DNA of 30,043 nt from NCBI GenBank assembly GCA_020650975.1, contig JAIPMN010049243.1, positions 1 to 30,043 on the forward strand, written 5' to 3'. Position numbers and translations under genes: made by a program. A model generated the notes under the pieces. It was given only the letters and a program-made list of their open reading frames with translations, was not told where the DNA came from and made no database searches. Of the stretch, positions 23,401 through 28,118 are shown in pieces. The stretch's first letter is position 1. Each line of letters starts with the position of its first letter. This DNA comes from Apostichopus californicus. Its lineage: Eukaryota > Echinodermata > Holothuroidea > Aspidochirotida > Stichopodidae.

Positions 23401-26400
23401 TTATAGTGCTCAAACAAAGGGTGTGTTGGGTCTTGCATAATATGTTTCAATAATGTTGTAAAAGATGTGTCTTATTAATAAGATCCACGTTAACACTGAT
23501 TTCTTGGATTACGGTTACTTGGCAGGTGCAATACATGTACTGGAGAAAGGAGAGGTGTACAAGGCCCAGTTTCCATCAGCCTATGGAAGATCCATCTTAA
23601 CGATACCTTGGATGGAGCTAGGGGGAAAAGTGTTAATTCAGTGCCCCCAGACTGGTTACCAGGCCAACTTAACATTTCACACAAAGGTAATTATTTTCTT
23701 GAAACAAAAGCAAAAGAGCAAATCAGTGGAATGCTGCCACTCATAGTGTATTTGCATTTTTAATTGTAATATTACTAGTTAAGTTAACAAATAAAGTTGT
23801 CACTTCTAAAGCTTGGATAGAGCTAAGGGGAAAAGTAGTAATTCAGTGCCCCTCATACTGGTTGCCATGCCGATGTAACATTTCAATCAAAGGTAATGTT
23901 TTTTGACAAATCCTTAATGGCACAGCTTCTCATAAGCAGTGTAGTTATCATCTTGAAGCATAAGTTGTAGAAAAAGGCAAAGTAGTCATATCCGTAAGAA
24001 ACAGAAAAGAGAAAAAAAAAGGATGTTTACCGTAGCAAGCAGGAACAAGGAAATTCAGTTTAATTATTATGAGGTTGTTTTGTTGCCTTTGAAGCAGCAA
24101 ACTTTAGTACTCCTTATGGCACGTATCACTGATGTAGTGTAAGTATTCTTTAAGTAGAGTTACATGTTATATTTGTTAAGATTTATAGGTGAAAGCTAAA
24201 AGTTGCAGGTGTTTTACGTTAAAAGTGTCGACATCAGAAAAGACAGATGTGAAAAGTATCCAAAATATTGGAATAGTTTTAACTCCAATCTTTGCCCATT
24301 TACCTTATTTTTCCCAGCTCTGTATTTATGTCTACAGAAAACATAACCACTGTTGATGAGTAACATTGTAGAACATGGTCATGTATGGGAACCCAAAGTT
24401 ACACAAATGTAAATTTCAATGTATGATTCAATTTGATTCAATTCGCAGCCGTTTTATGGAGGTAAAGTCCACCGAGTATCGGGAGAGGTAAAGAACCCCG
24501 ATAAGCAAACTATATGTCAGATCTCAGGGGAATGGAACGGTACATTGGAACTGGTGTACTCCAGCGTAAGTACTCGTACCACGTCGAAACAGATTAACGA
24601 CGATAAGAGGCTTGTAAATAATTAACTGTCACTTCCAAACGTGTTGTGATAGTTTATGTCCCACCTCTCAATAGGATTCAGGTTCAAATCCTCACCAGGA
24701 CACAAAATTTATCTCGAACTATTCAAAGTCCAGGCATGAGTTTTTTCCGCGAATTCGTGGAATATCCGTGATTTCTTTTCTACCGCGGGACCAAAACTAT
24801 TATCCTAACACACTGTAGCATACACAAACTTGAGCCTATACCGGGCTCATCCCTGAAAGTCGCAGTGGCGTTGAGCAGAGTCTTCTGTAGATTTACTATT
24901 TTCTGGTGTGCAAACTTGGGAACTGCTGATTGGTTCTGTTCTTTCAATGGTTTTAACAAGAAAAAGGAGTTTGTTTGCCAATGCTGAGGTACTCTCTGAA
25001 TCATGGGTTTTGGGGATGTTAATTAAAGGCATTGAAGACTCGCCCCAAACCATGTGCGGCCATCTGAAAAGGTTAACTTTCCGTTGCTTGCAAGTGACGT
25101 TTTGTTCGTGCCGCTACAAAATGCAGACAGTACAGTAATGAAACGTGATACATTGTTATCTTTAGCTAGACCTGAGATGTCCATCGCTGTATCGTTTATA
25201 CACTGTGCTGTGGGTATTGACCGCAGCTGTATGTACTGACTGTACACTAGTGTCTAATTACCGACGGTAGCAAGCTGTGTGTGTATTTTCTGGGATCGAT
25301 GGTGGTGTCTAACACTTCTGTTACACCTCATTCGAAACTAGGTCAGAATTACCGGCATTAGACGTTTCTTTTTGCGCGATTCTTCACACCCTTACAGTGG
25401 CTCTTCCAGAAGGCAGGAATGAGGGCGACGTTTACGTAACTAACACGTTATTTGTCTGAACACTGATCAACAAGAGAAGGCTTGTTATGAAAGCTAGTGG
25501 TCATCCACAACCATAACATTGATAGACTTCCATCAGAGCTGTCATGTTTAGCCGTCCTTTGGGAAATGATAAAATTAAAACTAAACTTTGAAATGCAGTA
25601 TCTGAATAGTCATGGGTTCGAGCATTGACTGAACCGCTGGCCATTCAATCTGTCATAAGTTGTAACGATGACAGCGGTGGTACTGAGCATGGTTGCTGGT
25701 AAGGGTGAGGTCGTTGGGAAGGTGATATCGGCAATCACAAATCCACACTGCACATCTGAGACTGGGATAATGGATTGTAAAACAGTTTTATTCTATATCT
25801 TGTTACTTTAAAGAACTTCAGTTGTGCCCCCTCACATAGTCTCAACTAAATTCATTTATTCATATGAACTTTTTGTCAAAATTTGTAATAAGAATATCGT
25901 CAATTTTTCTGTGGTAAAAACATGTCTGTTCTATTCATCTATTCCTATATATCTGTCTTATAGGGTGAGAAAAAGATAATTGACACAACAAGGTATCCCG
26001 CCTATCCCAAGAGGGTACGTCCCGTCAGCAAACAGGGGCTGTTTGAATCACGTCGCCTATGGCAACACGTCACGGCTAGTCTGAAGAGTGGTGATGTCAA
26101 CACAGCAACCGAGCACAAAAAATATGTAATATTTTTATTTTGTTTCCTTCATAAATCACAGTTTATACTTTTATAAATTTATTTCTGACGAGATCTTCGT
26201 TTTTCCCCATCGAGGAGATAATTTTTTGCTTTTGAGTTCAACAAGTTTCATTTACACACAGTAGAGGTGGAAAGGAACAAACAACTTCAAACAACAAATA
26301 TGAAATTAAACTATATAATAAAATGATAAGTTAAAACATAAAATTAAAGATATACAAATTAAAGCACCAAAATATAAAAAATTATAAAGAAATCAGAGAA

Positions 26401-27466
26401 TCAGACAAATAATGAAAAGTTAAGTGATTGAGATATTAGGGAAAGTTTAAAATGAAACTTGCTGGTTACCTTAATAAAGGAGAGAAATCAACGAAGTAAC
26501 AGAACAGAGTTCTGTTTCACTTTTCACAAACCTGATGAAGAATTCAAGCATTTTGTTTCTGATATAACACTGAAAACAATGGGGTTCTAATTTGTGTAAA
26601 CAAAGTTTTTTCTTTTGGTACTGTGCCATGAGATCTTTCTAGGTATTCCAGAACTGATAGATCATCTTGCGATGGTGATTATGCTAGGCCTGCATACATA
26701 AACTGTGAATGTGTGTTAGGCTAATTTGATTTATATTTGCTTTGACCAGTGTAGATCATTCAAACAAATGGAACTGATAGATCATCTTGTGACGGTGATC
26801 ATCCTATTAAGATTGATGATTGTAACAGTTAATCCCTAGAGTTTTATACACAAATTAGGCTAGGCCTGCATATATGTACTGTGATTGTGTGTTAGGCTAA
26901 GGTTAAGTTGATGTATATGCTTTGAACAATGTAGATCATTCAAACAAATGGAACTGGTAGATCATCTTGCGACGGTGATCATCCTATTAAGATTGATGAT
27001 TGTAACAGTTAATCCCTAGAGTTTTATACACAAATTAGGCTAGGCCTGCATATATGTACTGTGACTGTGTGTTAGGCTAAGGCTTAGTTGATGTATATGC
27101 TTTGAACAATGTAGATCATTCAAACAAATTCAACTGACTGAAACTCAATTCACTAAATTGTTACTATGTACCATACGTTCATATAAAAAAAAGAAACAAT
27201 GAAAATGAAATGAGATTTTTCATGTCAATCTTATTTTTGTAATTGAAATGGTTGTTGTATGTTAAGCAGCTAGGATCTGTATTTATCTGCCATGCAAAGT
27301 CAGGTCTAGGGATTTATCTTGCACTGTTTCTTTTGTGCAGTTGGAAGAGAGGCAGAGGCGAGAAGAGAGGGAACGTTTAGCCGAAAAGAAAACCTGGCAG
27401 ACAAAATTATTCCACAAGGAAGGAGAGGGATGGCAGTATAGCAATCCACTGAAGCAAAATGCGTGA
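8437..27466 (+). CDS. OSBPL10/11: Oxysterol-binding protein-related protein, ORP10/ORP11 type (17 exons, about 669 aa)
   Basis: Seventeen exons, all with AG acceptors and GT donors and compatible phases, sum to 2010 coding bases from ATG 8441 to TGA 27464. The product has a PH domain (about residues 9-108, with conserved W25, R28, W29, F30 and the helix tryptophan W96). A linker follows, with an acidic stretch at 282-303. The OSBP-related lipid-exchange domain runs from about 307 to 660. Family hallmarks are visible: [12 protein letters not shown] (384-395), EQVSHHPP (437-444) and a K627-x3-E631-x3-R635 triad like the phosphoinositide-binding lysine, glutamate and arginine of Osh4. Family knowledge: vertebrate ORP10 and ORP11 are about 750 residues, pair with ORP9 and exchange phosphatidylserine or related lipids for PI4P at ER-Golgi/endosome contacts. 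No clear FFAT motif was seen, as in ORP10/11. One gene equivalent to both vertebrate paralogues is inferred. The true N terminus is uncertain because exon 1 has an acceptor, so at least one exon lies further upstream. Confidence 0.95.
8771..9018. repeat. 17-bp minisatellite, about 14 units, in intron 1
   Basis: The unit TTCCCTGTACTAAATTA is repeated with small variants (TTTCCTG, TTCTCTG) and twice interrupted by CCCAGACC. It lies between exons 1 and 2. Confidence 0.9.
9019..9687. other. Rest of intron 1
   Basis: No gene or transposon is recognised. It includes a C run at 9535-9548 and TATA-rich DNA near 9170-9230. It ends in the exon 2 acceptor. Confidence 0.6.
9688..9793 (+). CDS. OSBPL10/11: ORP exon 2: start of PH domain
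   Basis: 106 bases between AATCCAG and GTGAGA. It encodes the first PH strands: L15-S16-K17-Y18-T19-N20, then G24-W25-Q26-x-R28-W29-F30-V31-L32, a pattern shared by ORP9, ORP10 and ORP11. The exon ends in phase 0 after M43. Confidence 0.95.
9794..10200. other. First part of intron 2, nothing recognised
   Basis: AT-rich intron sequence without repeats or open frames that I can support. Confidence 0.6.
10208..10665. repeat. 13/26-bp minisatellite in intron 2
   Basis: About 35 units of the 13-mer (A/G)TAGGCTATAAC(C/T), usually alternating between CATAGGCTATAAC and TGTAGGCTATAAC forms, so a 26-bp dimer is the better unit. Small indels (ATCTAGGC near 10536) mark slippage. It lies between exons 2 and 3. 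Confidence 0.92.
10786..10833 (+). CDS. OSBPL10/11: ORP exon 3: PH domain, small exon
   Basis: 48 bases (16 codons) between TTTCAG and GTGAGT, phase 0 on both sides. It encodes [16 protein letters not shown], matching the PH segment that usually carries a KPRG-like turn followed by an L-x-G-A strand; the A is supplied by exon 4. It is too short to appear as an open reading frame of its own. Confidence 0.88.
10950..11860. repeat. Large (TACATACAATG)n array with about 137-142-bp higher-order unit, in intron 3
   Basis: Dense 10-12-base words (ACAATGTACAT, CAGTGTACATA, CAATGTGCATA) built around the palindrome TGTACA. The landmark GCT(A/T)CAA occurs at 11184, 11326, 11463 and 11600, spacing 142, 137 and 137, then at 11821. 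A higher-order repeat is therefore visible. The many overlapping open frames rich in Y, T, H and C are products of this repeat on both strands. Confidence 0.92.
11973..12125 (+). CDS. OSBPL10/11: ORP exon 4: end of PH domain
   Basis: 153 bases (51 codons), phase 0 at both ends, acceptor TTTCAG and donor GTGAGT. It begins [14 protein letters not shown] and ends with the PH C-terminal helix, including [18 protein letters not shown] with the invariant tryptophan at about W96. The ISPS-x-ED stretch is typical of ORP10/11. Confidence 0.96.
12126..12480. other. Intron 4, A/T-rich segment
   Basis: A stretch of nearly pure A/T (about 12155-12340, TTAATTAA-like words) follows exon 4. No other feature is seen before the MITE. 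Confidence 0.7.
12478..12655 (+). mobile_element. 163-bp MITE family, copy 2, with flanking direct repeat
   Basis: The element at 12484-12649 starts CAGGCATGAGCC and ends GGCTCATCCCTA. It is flanked by ACAAAG at 12478-12483 and 12650-12655, a probable target-site duplication. It lies in intron 4, sense orientation relative to the gene. Confidence 0.85.
12865..13044 (+). CDS. OSBPL10/11: ORP exon 5: serine-rich linker and helix
   Basis: 180 bases (60 codons), acceptor TTCCACAG and donor GTAATC, phase 0. The first half (residues 111-145) is serine-rich and probably disordered. The second half, about [21 protein letters not shown], looks like the helical segment before the coiled region of ORP10/11 (EVREMMxxxEGQQxxLxxxIE in the family). 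Confidence 0.9.
13230..13397 (-). repeat. (TAA)n and probable reversed SINE 3' end
   Basis: A (AAT)n run at 13238-13261 is followed by AGTTAATATTTATATAGCGC and CAAAGCGCTTTACAAATG. On the minus strand this is the usual 3' end of the SINE family seen at 29 kb (TGTAAAGCGCTTTGAG ... ATTATTATT). It is probably a truncated copy in intron 5. A weaker relic of the same kind follows exon 6 at about 14731-14815. Confidence 0.5.
13394..13806. mobile_element. 405-bp TTAA-type element with long inverted ends (intron 5)
   Basis: The left end AGGCCCGGTCACACTA (from 13398) and right end TAGTGTGACCGGGCCT (to 13802) are inverted. Symmetry continues inward through TTATCGGAATAC / GTATTCCGATAA. The right flank is TTAA and the left flank CTAA, consistent with a mutated TTAA duplication. 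The middle is about 270 bases with no protein-coding homology. It sits inside or beside an older SINE relic. Confidence 0.8.
14120..14390. repeat. About 94-bp imperfect tandem repeat in intron 5
   Basis: Three units carry GT-x-x-x-TGACA-x-T-x-x-TCTCTAT-x-A-x-ACAGA, a GATG/GACGGTT segment, and CTGGAGxG followed by a G run. Unit starts are near 14130, 14222 and 14318. They are diverged and interrupted by G runs. Confidence 0.65.
14657..14698 (+). CDS. OSBPL10/11: ORP exon 6: 14-codon linker exon
   Basis: 42 bases between TTTCCAG and GTGAGT encode [14 protein letters not shown], phase 0. It corresponds to the short conserved linker before the LMLKATS helix in ORP10/11. It is too short to be called from length alone; support comes from its splice sites, phase and family position. 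Confidence 0.85.
14699..15510. other. Intron 6, first part
   Basis: AT-rich DNA with (GGGA)n at 15204-15222 and a G run at 15246-15256. No gene seen. The duplicated unit that carries the exon 7 copy begins near 15510. Confidence 0.6.
15608..15763 (+). pseudogene. Duplicated exon 7 fragment (upstream copy, no donor)
   Basis: Bases 15608-15698 match the first 91 bases of exon 7 with three substitutions, one of them changing residue 2 from C to R. The flanking intron, including the branch/pyrimidine region and CACTACAG acceptor, is also duplicated (period 193). After base 15698 the copy runs into the next unit's intron without a donor, and its frame reaches TGA at 15761-15763. The period is not a multiple of three. 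Using this acceptor would truncate the protein just before the lipid-exchange domain. The very high identity suggests a recent tandem duplication. Confidence 0.85.
15801..15943 (+). CDS. OSBPL10/11: ORP exon 7 (functional copy)
   Basis: 143 bases, acceptor CTCTACAG and donor GTATGA, beginning [24 protein letters not shown], a conserved ORP10/11 helical segment. It ends in a split AG| codon that exon 8 completes. A 193-bp tandem duplicate of its first 91 bases lies directly upstream. This copy is taken as the real exon because only it continues to a donor with the correct phase. Confidence 0.92.
15944..16821. other. Intron 7
   Basis: No gene or defined transposon. A T-rich tract (ATTTTTTATTTATTTATT words, 16588-16640) is flanked by the direct repeat TTAGTGACTGATATT (near 16577 and 16638), perhaps a relic insertion or slippage product. 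Confidence 0.5.
16822..16964 (+). CDS. OSBPL10/11: ORP exon 8: low-complexity linker
   Basis: 143 bases between TTCTTCAG and GTGAGT. It completes S232 and encodes a poorly conserved polar linker ([16 protein letters not shown]..., then ...[14 protein letters not shown]). It ends with one base (G) of codon 280. The phase match to exons 7 and 9 is the main support. No classical EFFDAxE (FFAT) motif is present. Confidence 0.85.
16990..17771. repeat. 43-bp minisatellite array A, about 19 units, in intron 8
   Basis: The monomer reads AAGTAATAAATGATGTGTTA then AGTAGTAATGGTAGGATACA then GCT. Variants: B with TTAATTAG, C starting TAGTACAATG (41 bp), A' ending GATATAGCT. The order from unit 4 is C-A-A-B-A'-C-A-A-B-A-A-B-A-B-A'-C, which shows a higher-order block. 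It begins immediately after exon 8 (about 25 bases past the donor). Confidence 0.95.
17772..18233. other. Rest of intron 8, nothing recognised
   Basis: Unique-looking AT-rich sequence up to the exon 9 acceptor. Confidence 0.6.
18234..18364 (+). CDS. OSBPL10/11: ORP exon 9: acidic tract and start of lipid-exchange domain
   Basis: 131 bases between ACCGACAG and GTAAGA. It opens with an acidic run ([16 protein letters not shown]) and then reaches the ORD start [16 protein letters not shown], nearly invariant across ORP10/11 and part of the lid region. It ends phase 0 after R323. Confidence 0.96.
18445..19012 (-). mobile_element. TTAA-type element, reversed, truncated and interrupted
   Basis: Segment 18472-18526 is the inverted counterpart of 19252-19305 (GCAGACAGTAATGAAACGTG, TTGTTATCTTTAGC, ACCTGAGATGTC). 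Segment 18909-19008 continues the same inverted element to its terminus GGGGCGAGTCTTCAATGCCT followed by TTAA (19009-19012). The two parts are separated by a 382-bp insertion. The far (left) end near 18445 is decayed and has no recognisable terminus. Confidence 0.8.
18519..18916. mobile_element. 382-bp insertion with 8-bp target-site duplication, hAT-like
   Basis: The insert 18527-18908 begins CAGTGGCGTAGGAAGG and ends in ...CATATATACTTG. It is flanked by CTGTCTGC at 18519-18526 and 18909-18916. The uninterrupted sister copies at 19252 and 25125 show this word once, so the 8-base duplication is verified within the window. An 8-bp duplication and a CAGTG-type end fit the hAT superfamily. The right end lacks a good inverted terminus. 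The interior has G-rich/C-rich (GGGGGTGTCCCCCTCCCC) stretches and no transposase. Confidence 0.8.
19151..19520 (+). mobile_element. TTAA-type element, long form, copy 1 (intron 9)
   Basis: TTAA at 19151-19154 is followed by AAGCATTGAATATTTGCCCC. The element ends GGGTCTTCACACCC with TTAA at 19517-19520. The body (TGCAGACAGTAATGAAACGT, CCTGAGATGTCCATCGCTGT, GACGGTAGCAAGCTGTGTG, GGGATCGATGGTGGTGTCTA) is the same as at 25023-25395. No coding capacity. The right end stops 32 bases before exon 10. Confidence 0.85.
19553..19638 (+). CDS. OSBPL10/11: ORP exon 10: ORD lid/N-terminal part
   Basis: 86 bases, acceptor TGTACAG and donor GTAAGT. It encodes [20 protein letters not shown] followed by IGHADQFL. 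This is one of the most conserved ORP segments. It ends in a split AG| codon completed by exon 11. Confidence 0.97.
19869..19878. other. Assembly gap (10 N)
   Basis: Ten unknown bases just after a G run (19850-19862) and T run in intron 10. The gap size is probably nominal. Repeat copy number nearby should be treated with caution. Confidence 0.95.
20045..20466. repeat. 43-bp minisatellite array B, about 10 units, in intron 10
   Basis: The same monomer as array A (ATGATGTGTTAAGTAGTAAT GGTAGGATACAGCT), direct orientation, but dominated by the shorter form with TACAATG or TATAATG (variant C in array A). It ends near GATACAGCTAAATTAAACAT. Confidence 0.93.
20668..20749 (+). CDS. OSBPL10/11: ORP exon 11: ORD helix
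   Basis: 82 bases between TTGACAG and GTTAGT. It encodes [19 protein letters not shown] then CSFHTGRK, matching the family pattern A-T-x-E-x-R-M-x-x-x-V-x-Y-Y-L-x-x-F-H-x-G-R-K. Phase 0 at its end. Confidence 0.96.
20890..21367 (+). mobile_element. LINE 3' end with reverse-transcriptase tail, broken (intron 11)
   Basis: The frame from 20890 reads [18 protein letters not shown] then [11 protein letters not shown], one in-frame TAA, then [12 protein letters not shown] and [16 protein letters not shown], ending TGA 21109. This is the standard C-terminal tail of invertebrate L2/CR1-like LINEs. Its 3' part has a long CT-rich tract (21130-21200) and a hairpin (AGTGTATCA...TGATACACT, 21236-21277). 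The tail is AAATAAATACATGAAATAAA. It is 5' truncated and dead. Confidence 0.8.
21668..21863 (+). CDS. OSBPL10/11: ORP exon 12: ORD core with both signature motifs
   Basis: 196 bases between TTTTAG and GTAAAA. It encodes [16 protein letters not shown] at its start and [14 protein letters not shown] at its end, separated by a variable loop. H441-H442 and the K/N of the KPYNP motif bind the PI4P headgroup in this family. One base (G) carries over to exon 13. Confidence 0.98.
21864..22019. other. Intron 12 before the MITE, nothing recognised
   Basis: Short intronic sequence without features. The open frame that crosses it is exon 12 read through the donor. Confidence 0.6.
22020..22194 (+). mobile_element. 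163-bp MITE family, copy 3, with flanking direct repeat
   Basis: The element 22026-22187 begins CAGACATGAGC and ends GGCTCAACCCTG, 162 bases, flanked by CAATAG at 22020-22025 and 22189-22194. The interior matches copies 1 and 2 closely (CTTATCCTAACACACTGTAG, GCCTATACCGCAATTTTTGC). Confidence 0.87.
22385..22495 (+). CDS. OSBPL10/11: ORP exon 13: ORD beta strands
   Basis: 111 bases between TCTCACAG and GTACAG. It encodes [17 protein letters not shown] then [20 protein letters not shown], phase 1 on both sides. The [19 protein letters not shown] run is diagnostic of the ORP10/11 branch. Longer open frames over this exon are read in other phases and are not used. Confidence 0.97.
22496..23105. 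other. Intron 13, first part, nothing recognised
   Basis: AT-rich intron with no repeat family or open frame that I can support. Confidence 0.55.
23106..23474 (-). mobile_element. Antisense LINE 3' end with reverse-transcriptase tail (intron 13)
   Basis: On the minus strand a frame from about 23469 to TAA at 23289-23291 encodes [20 protein letters not shown], then [20 protein letters not shown] and [17 protein letters not shown]. The H-P-L-x-x-x-Y-N-x-N-R-S-G-L-R-L pattern and SFVPxSI-x-x-FN are a typical LINE end. The (AATTC)n tail appears reversed at 23109-23140. No internal stop in the surviving 60 codons, but the rest is missing. Confidence 0.75.
23526..23686 (+). CDS. OSBPL10/11: ORP exon 14: ORD beta barrel
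   Basis: 161 bases between CTTGGCAG and GTAATT. It encodes [20 protein letters not shown], then [20 protein letters not shown] and [14 protein letters not shown]. The family pattern is A-R-S-I-L-T-x-P-W-x-E-L-G-G-K-V, then C-x-K-T-G-Y. Ends phase 0. A frameshifted copy of its last 81 bases lies 205 bp downstream. Confidence 0.97.
23811..23892 (+). pseudogene. Decayed tandem copy of the 3' part of exon 14
   Basis: This segment matches 23606-23686 of exon 14 (TGGATxGAGCTAxGGGGAAA, then GTAATTCAGTGCCCC) and is followed by a retained GTAATG donor at 23893. One extra base after the CCCC run shifts the frame in its second half. There is no clear acceptor, only CTTCTAAAG. Period 205. It is more diverged than the exon 7 copy, so it is probably older. 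Confidence 0.8.
23893..24448. other. Rest of intron 14, nothing recognised
   Basis: AT-rich sequence with weak similarity near 23910-23960 to the DNA after exon 14, which is the trace of the same tandem duplication. Confidence 0.5.
24449..24565 (+). CDS. OSBPL10/11: ORP exon 15: ORD
   Basis: 117 bases (39 codons) between ATTCGCAG and GTAAGT, phase 0. It encodes [19 protein letters not shown] and [26 protein letters not shown]-x-H-x-V and G-E-W-N are strongly conserved in ORPs. Confidence 0.97.
24725..24861 (+). mobile_element. 163-bp MITE family, copy 4, internally deleted, with flanking direct repeat
   Basis: The element 24731-24855 (125 bases) starts CAGGCATGAG and ends GGCTCATCCCTG. It lacks about 38 bases just before the right end that the other copies have. 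The flanks are AAAGTC at 24725-24730 and 24856-24861. Confidence 0.87.
25023..25395 (+). mobile_element. TTAA-type element, long form, copy 2 (intron 15)
   Basis: TTAA at 25023-25026, then AGGCATTGAAGACTCGCCCC and the same body as copy 1 at 19151. The right end is ATTCTTCACACCC with the flanking TTAA decayed. Its first 95 bases equal one arm of the hairpin MITE at 4517. Confidence 0.85.
25396..25963. other. Rest of intron 15, nothing recognised
   Basis: Unique-looking intronic DNA ending in the exon 16 acceptor. Confidence 0.55.
25964..26125 (+). CDS. OSBPL10/11: ORP exon 16: ORD C-terminal part
   Basis: 162 bases (54 codons) between TCTTATAG and GTAATA, phase 0. It encodes [20 protein letters not shown], then a segment with F-E-S-R-R-L-W and the A-T-E-H-K-K start of the final helix. 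K627 is the first residue of the K-E-R triad. The IDTT...YPK wording resembles ORP10 slightly more than ORP11. Confidence 0.97.
26651..27129. repeat. 180-bp tandem repeat, 2.7 copies, in intron 16
   Basis: GAACTG(A/G)TAGATCATCTTG starts at 26651, 26771 and 26951. The second and third units are 180 bp and nearly identical. The first lacks about 60 bases (from the ATCATCCTATTAAG to the ACACAAATTAGG region). Each ends GTAGATCATTCAAACAAAT. The unit contains the AGGCTAGGCCTGCATA word. Confidence 0.9.
27341..27466 (+). CDS. OSBPL10/11: ORP exon 17: terminal coding exon with stop
   Basis: 126 bases after TTTTGTGCAG, ending in TGA at 27464-27466. It encodes a charged helix ([17 protein letters not shown], with E631 and R635) and the closing segment [17 protein letters not shown]. 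The EGDGW-x-Y-x-x-PL ending is conserved in ORP10/11. The family helix continues unbroken from exon 16. Confidence 0.97.
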   Translation: MEERQRREERERLAEKKTWQTKLFHKEGEGWQYSNPLKQNA

Positions 27467-27575
27467 ATAGTTAAAATCAATTCCGAAAGAGTAGCAGTAA
27501 TTACCTCGCCGTCATCTCTGAGGATCCAGTCCGGCATACCAACTACGATATCCTCTGCGGGTCCATTCGTTGGTG

Positions 27576-27581
27576 AATAAA
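27576..27581 (+). promoter_or_regulatory. Likely poly(A) signal of the ORP gene
   Basis: Canonical AATAAA 110 bases after the stop codon, followed about 50 bases later by a GT-rich stretch (GTGTTTCTTTCTGG, 27631-27644), the usual layout of a cleavage site. If used, the 3'UTR is only about 130 bases and the 24-bp minisatellite lies outside the transcript. Another AATAAA at 28658-28663 could give a longer UTR. Confidence 0.5.
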
Positions 27582-27694
27582 ACTACGTAGAGTACCCTTT
27601 CATAACAAGCAGGGCGGTAGATCATGGGGCGTGTTTCTTTCTGGCAACAGACCTTGAAGTGCTGGATTAATCAGCTTGCAAGGCACTCAGTTTA

Positions 27695-28118
27695 CAATGT
27701 AAAATACCATGGATACATGTCCAAAGATTGGCATGGATACATATCCAAAGATTGGCATGGATACATATCCAAAGATTGGCAAGGATACATATATCCAAAG
27801 ATTGGCATGGATACATATATCCAAAGATTGGAATGGATACATATCCAAAGATTGGCATGGATACATATATCCAAAGATTGGCATGGATACATATATCCAA
27901 AGATTGGCATGGATACATATCCAAAGATTGACATGGATACATATCCATATATTGGCATGGATACATATCCAAAGATCGGCATGGATACATATCCAAAGAT
28001 CGGCATGGATACATATCCAAAGATCGGCATGGATACATATCCAAAGATCGCCATGGATACATATATCCAAAGATCGGCATGGATACATATCCAAAGATCG
28101 TCATGGATACATATCCAA
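27695..28118. repeat. 24/26-bp minisatellite, about 17 units, downstream of the gene
   Basis: The unit ATGGATACATATCCAAAGAT then TGGC (24 bp), with 26-bp variants carrying ATATATCC. Later units have ATCGGC for ATTGGC, one has CCATATATTGG, and the direction of variation is graded along the array. Because 24 is a multiple of three, several frames are open on both strands (for example repeating MDTYPKIG). These are not genes. Confidence 0.93.

Noticed and set aside
24669..24700. Another tRNA/SINE start (GGTTCAAATCC)
   Set aside because: Only a box B-like word; no box A or SINE body follows.
27695..28118. CRISPR-like array
   Set aside because: Contiguous 24-26-bp units with no distinct spacers, in a eukaryotic context; it is a minisatellite.
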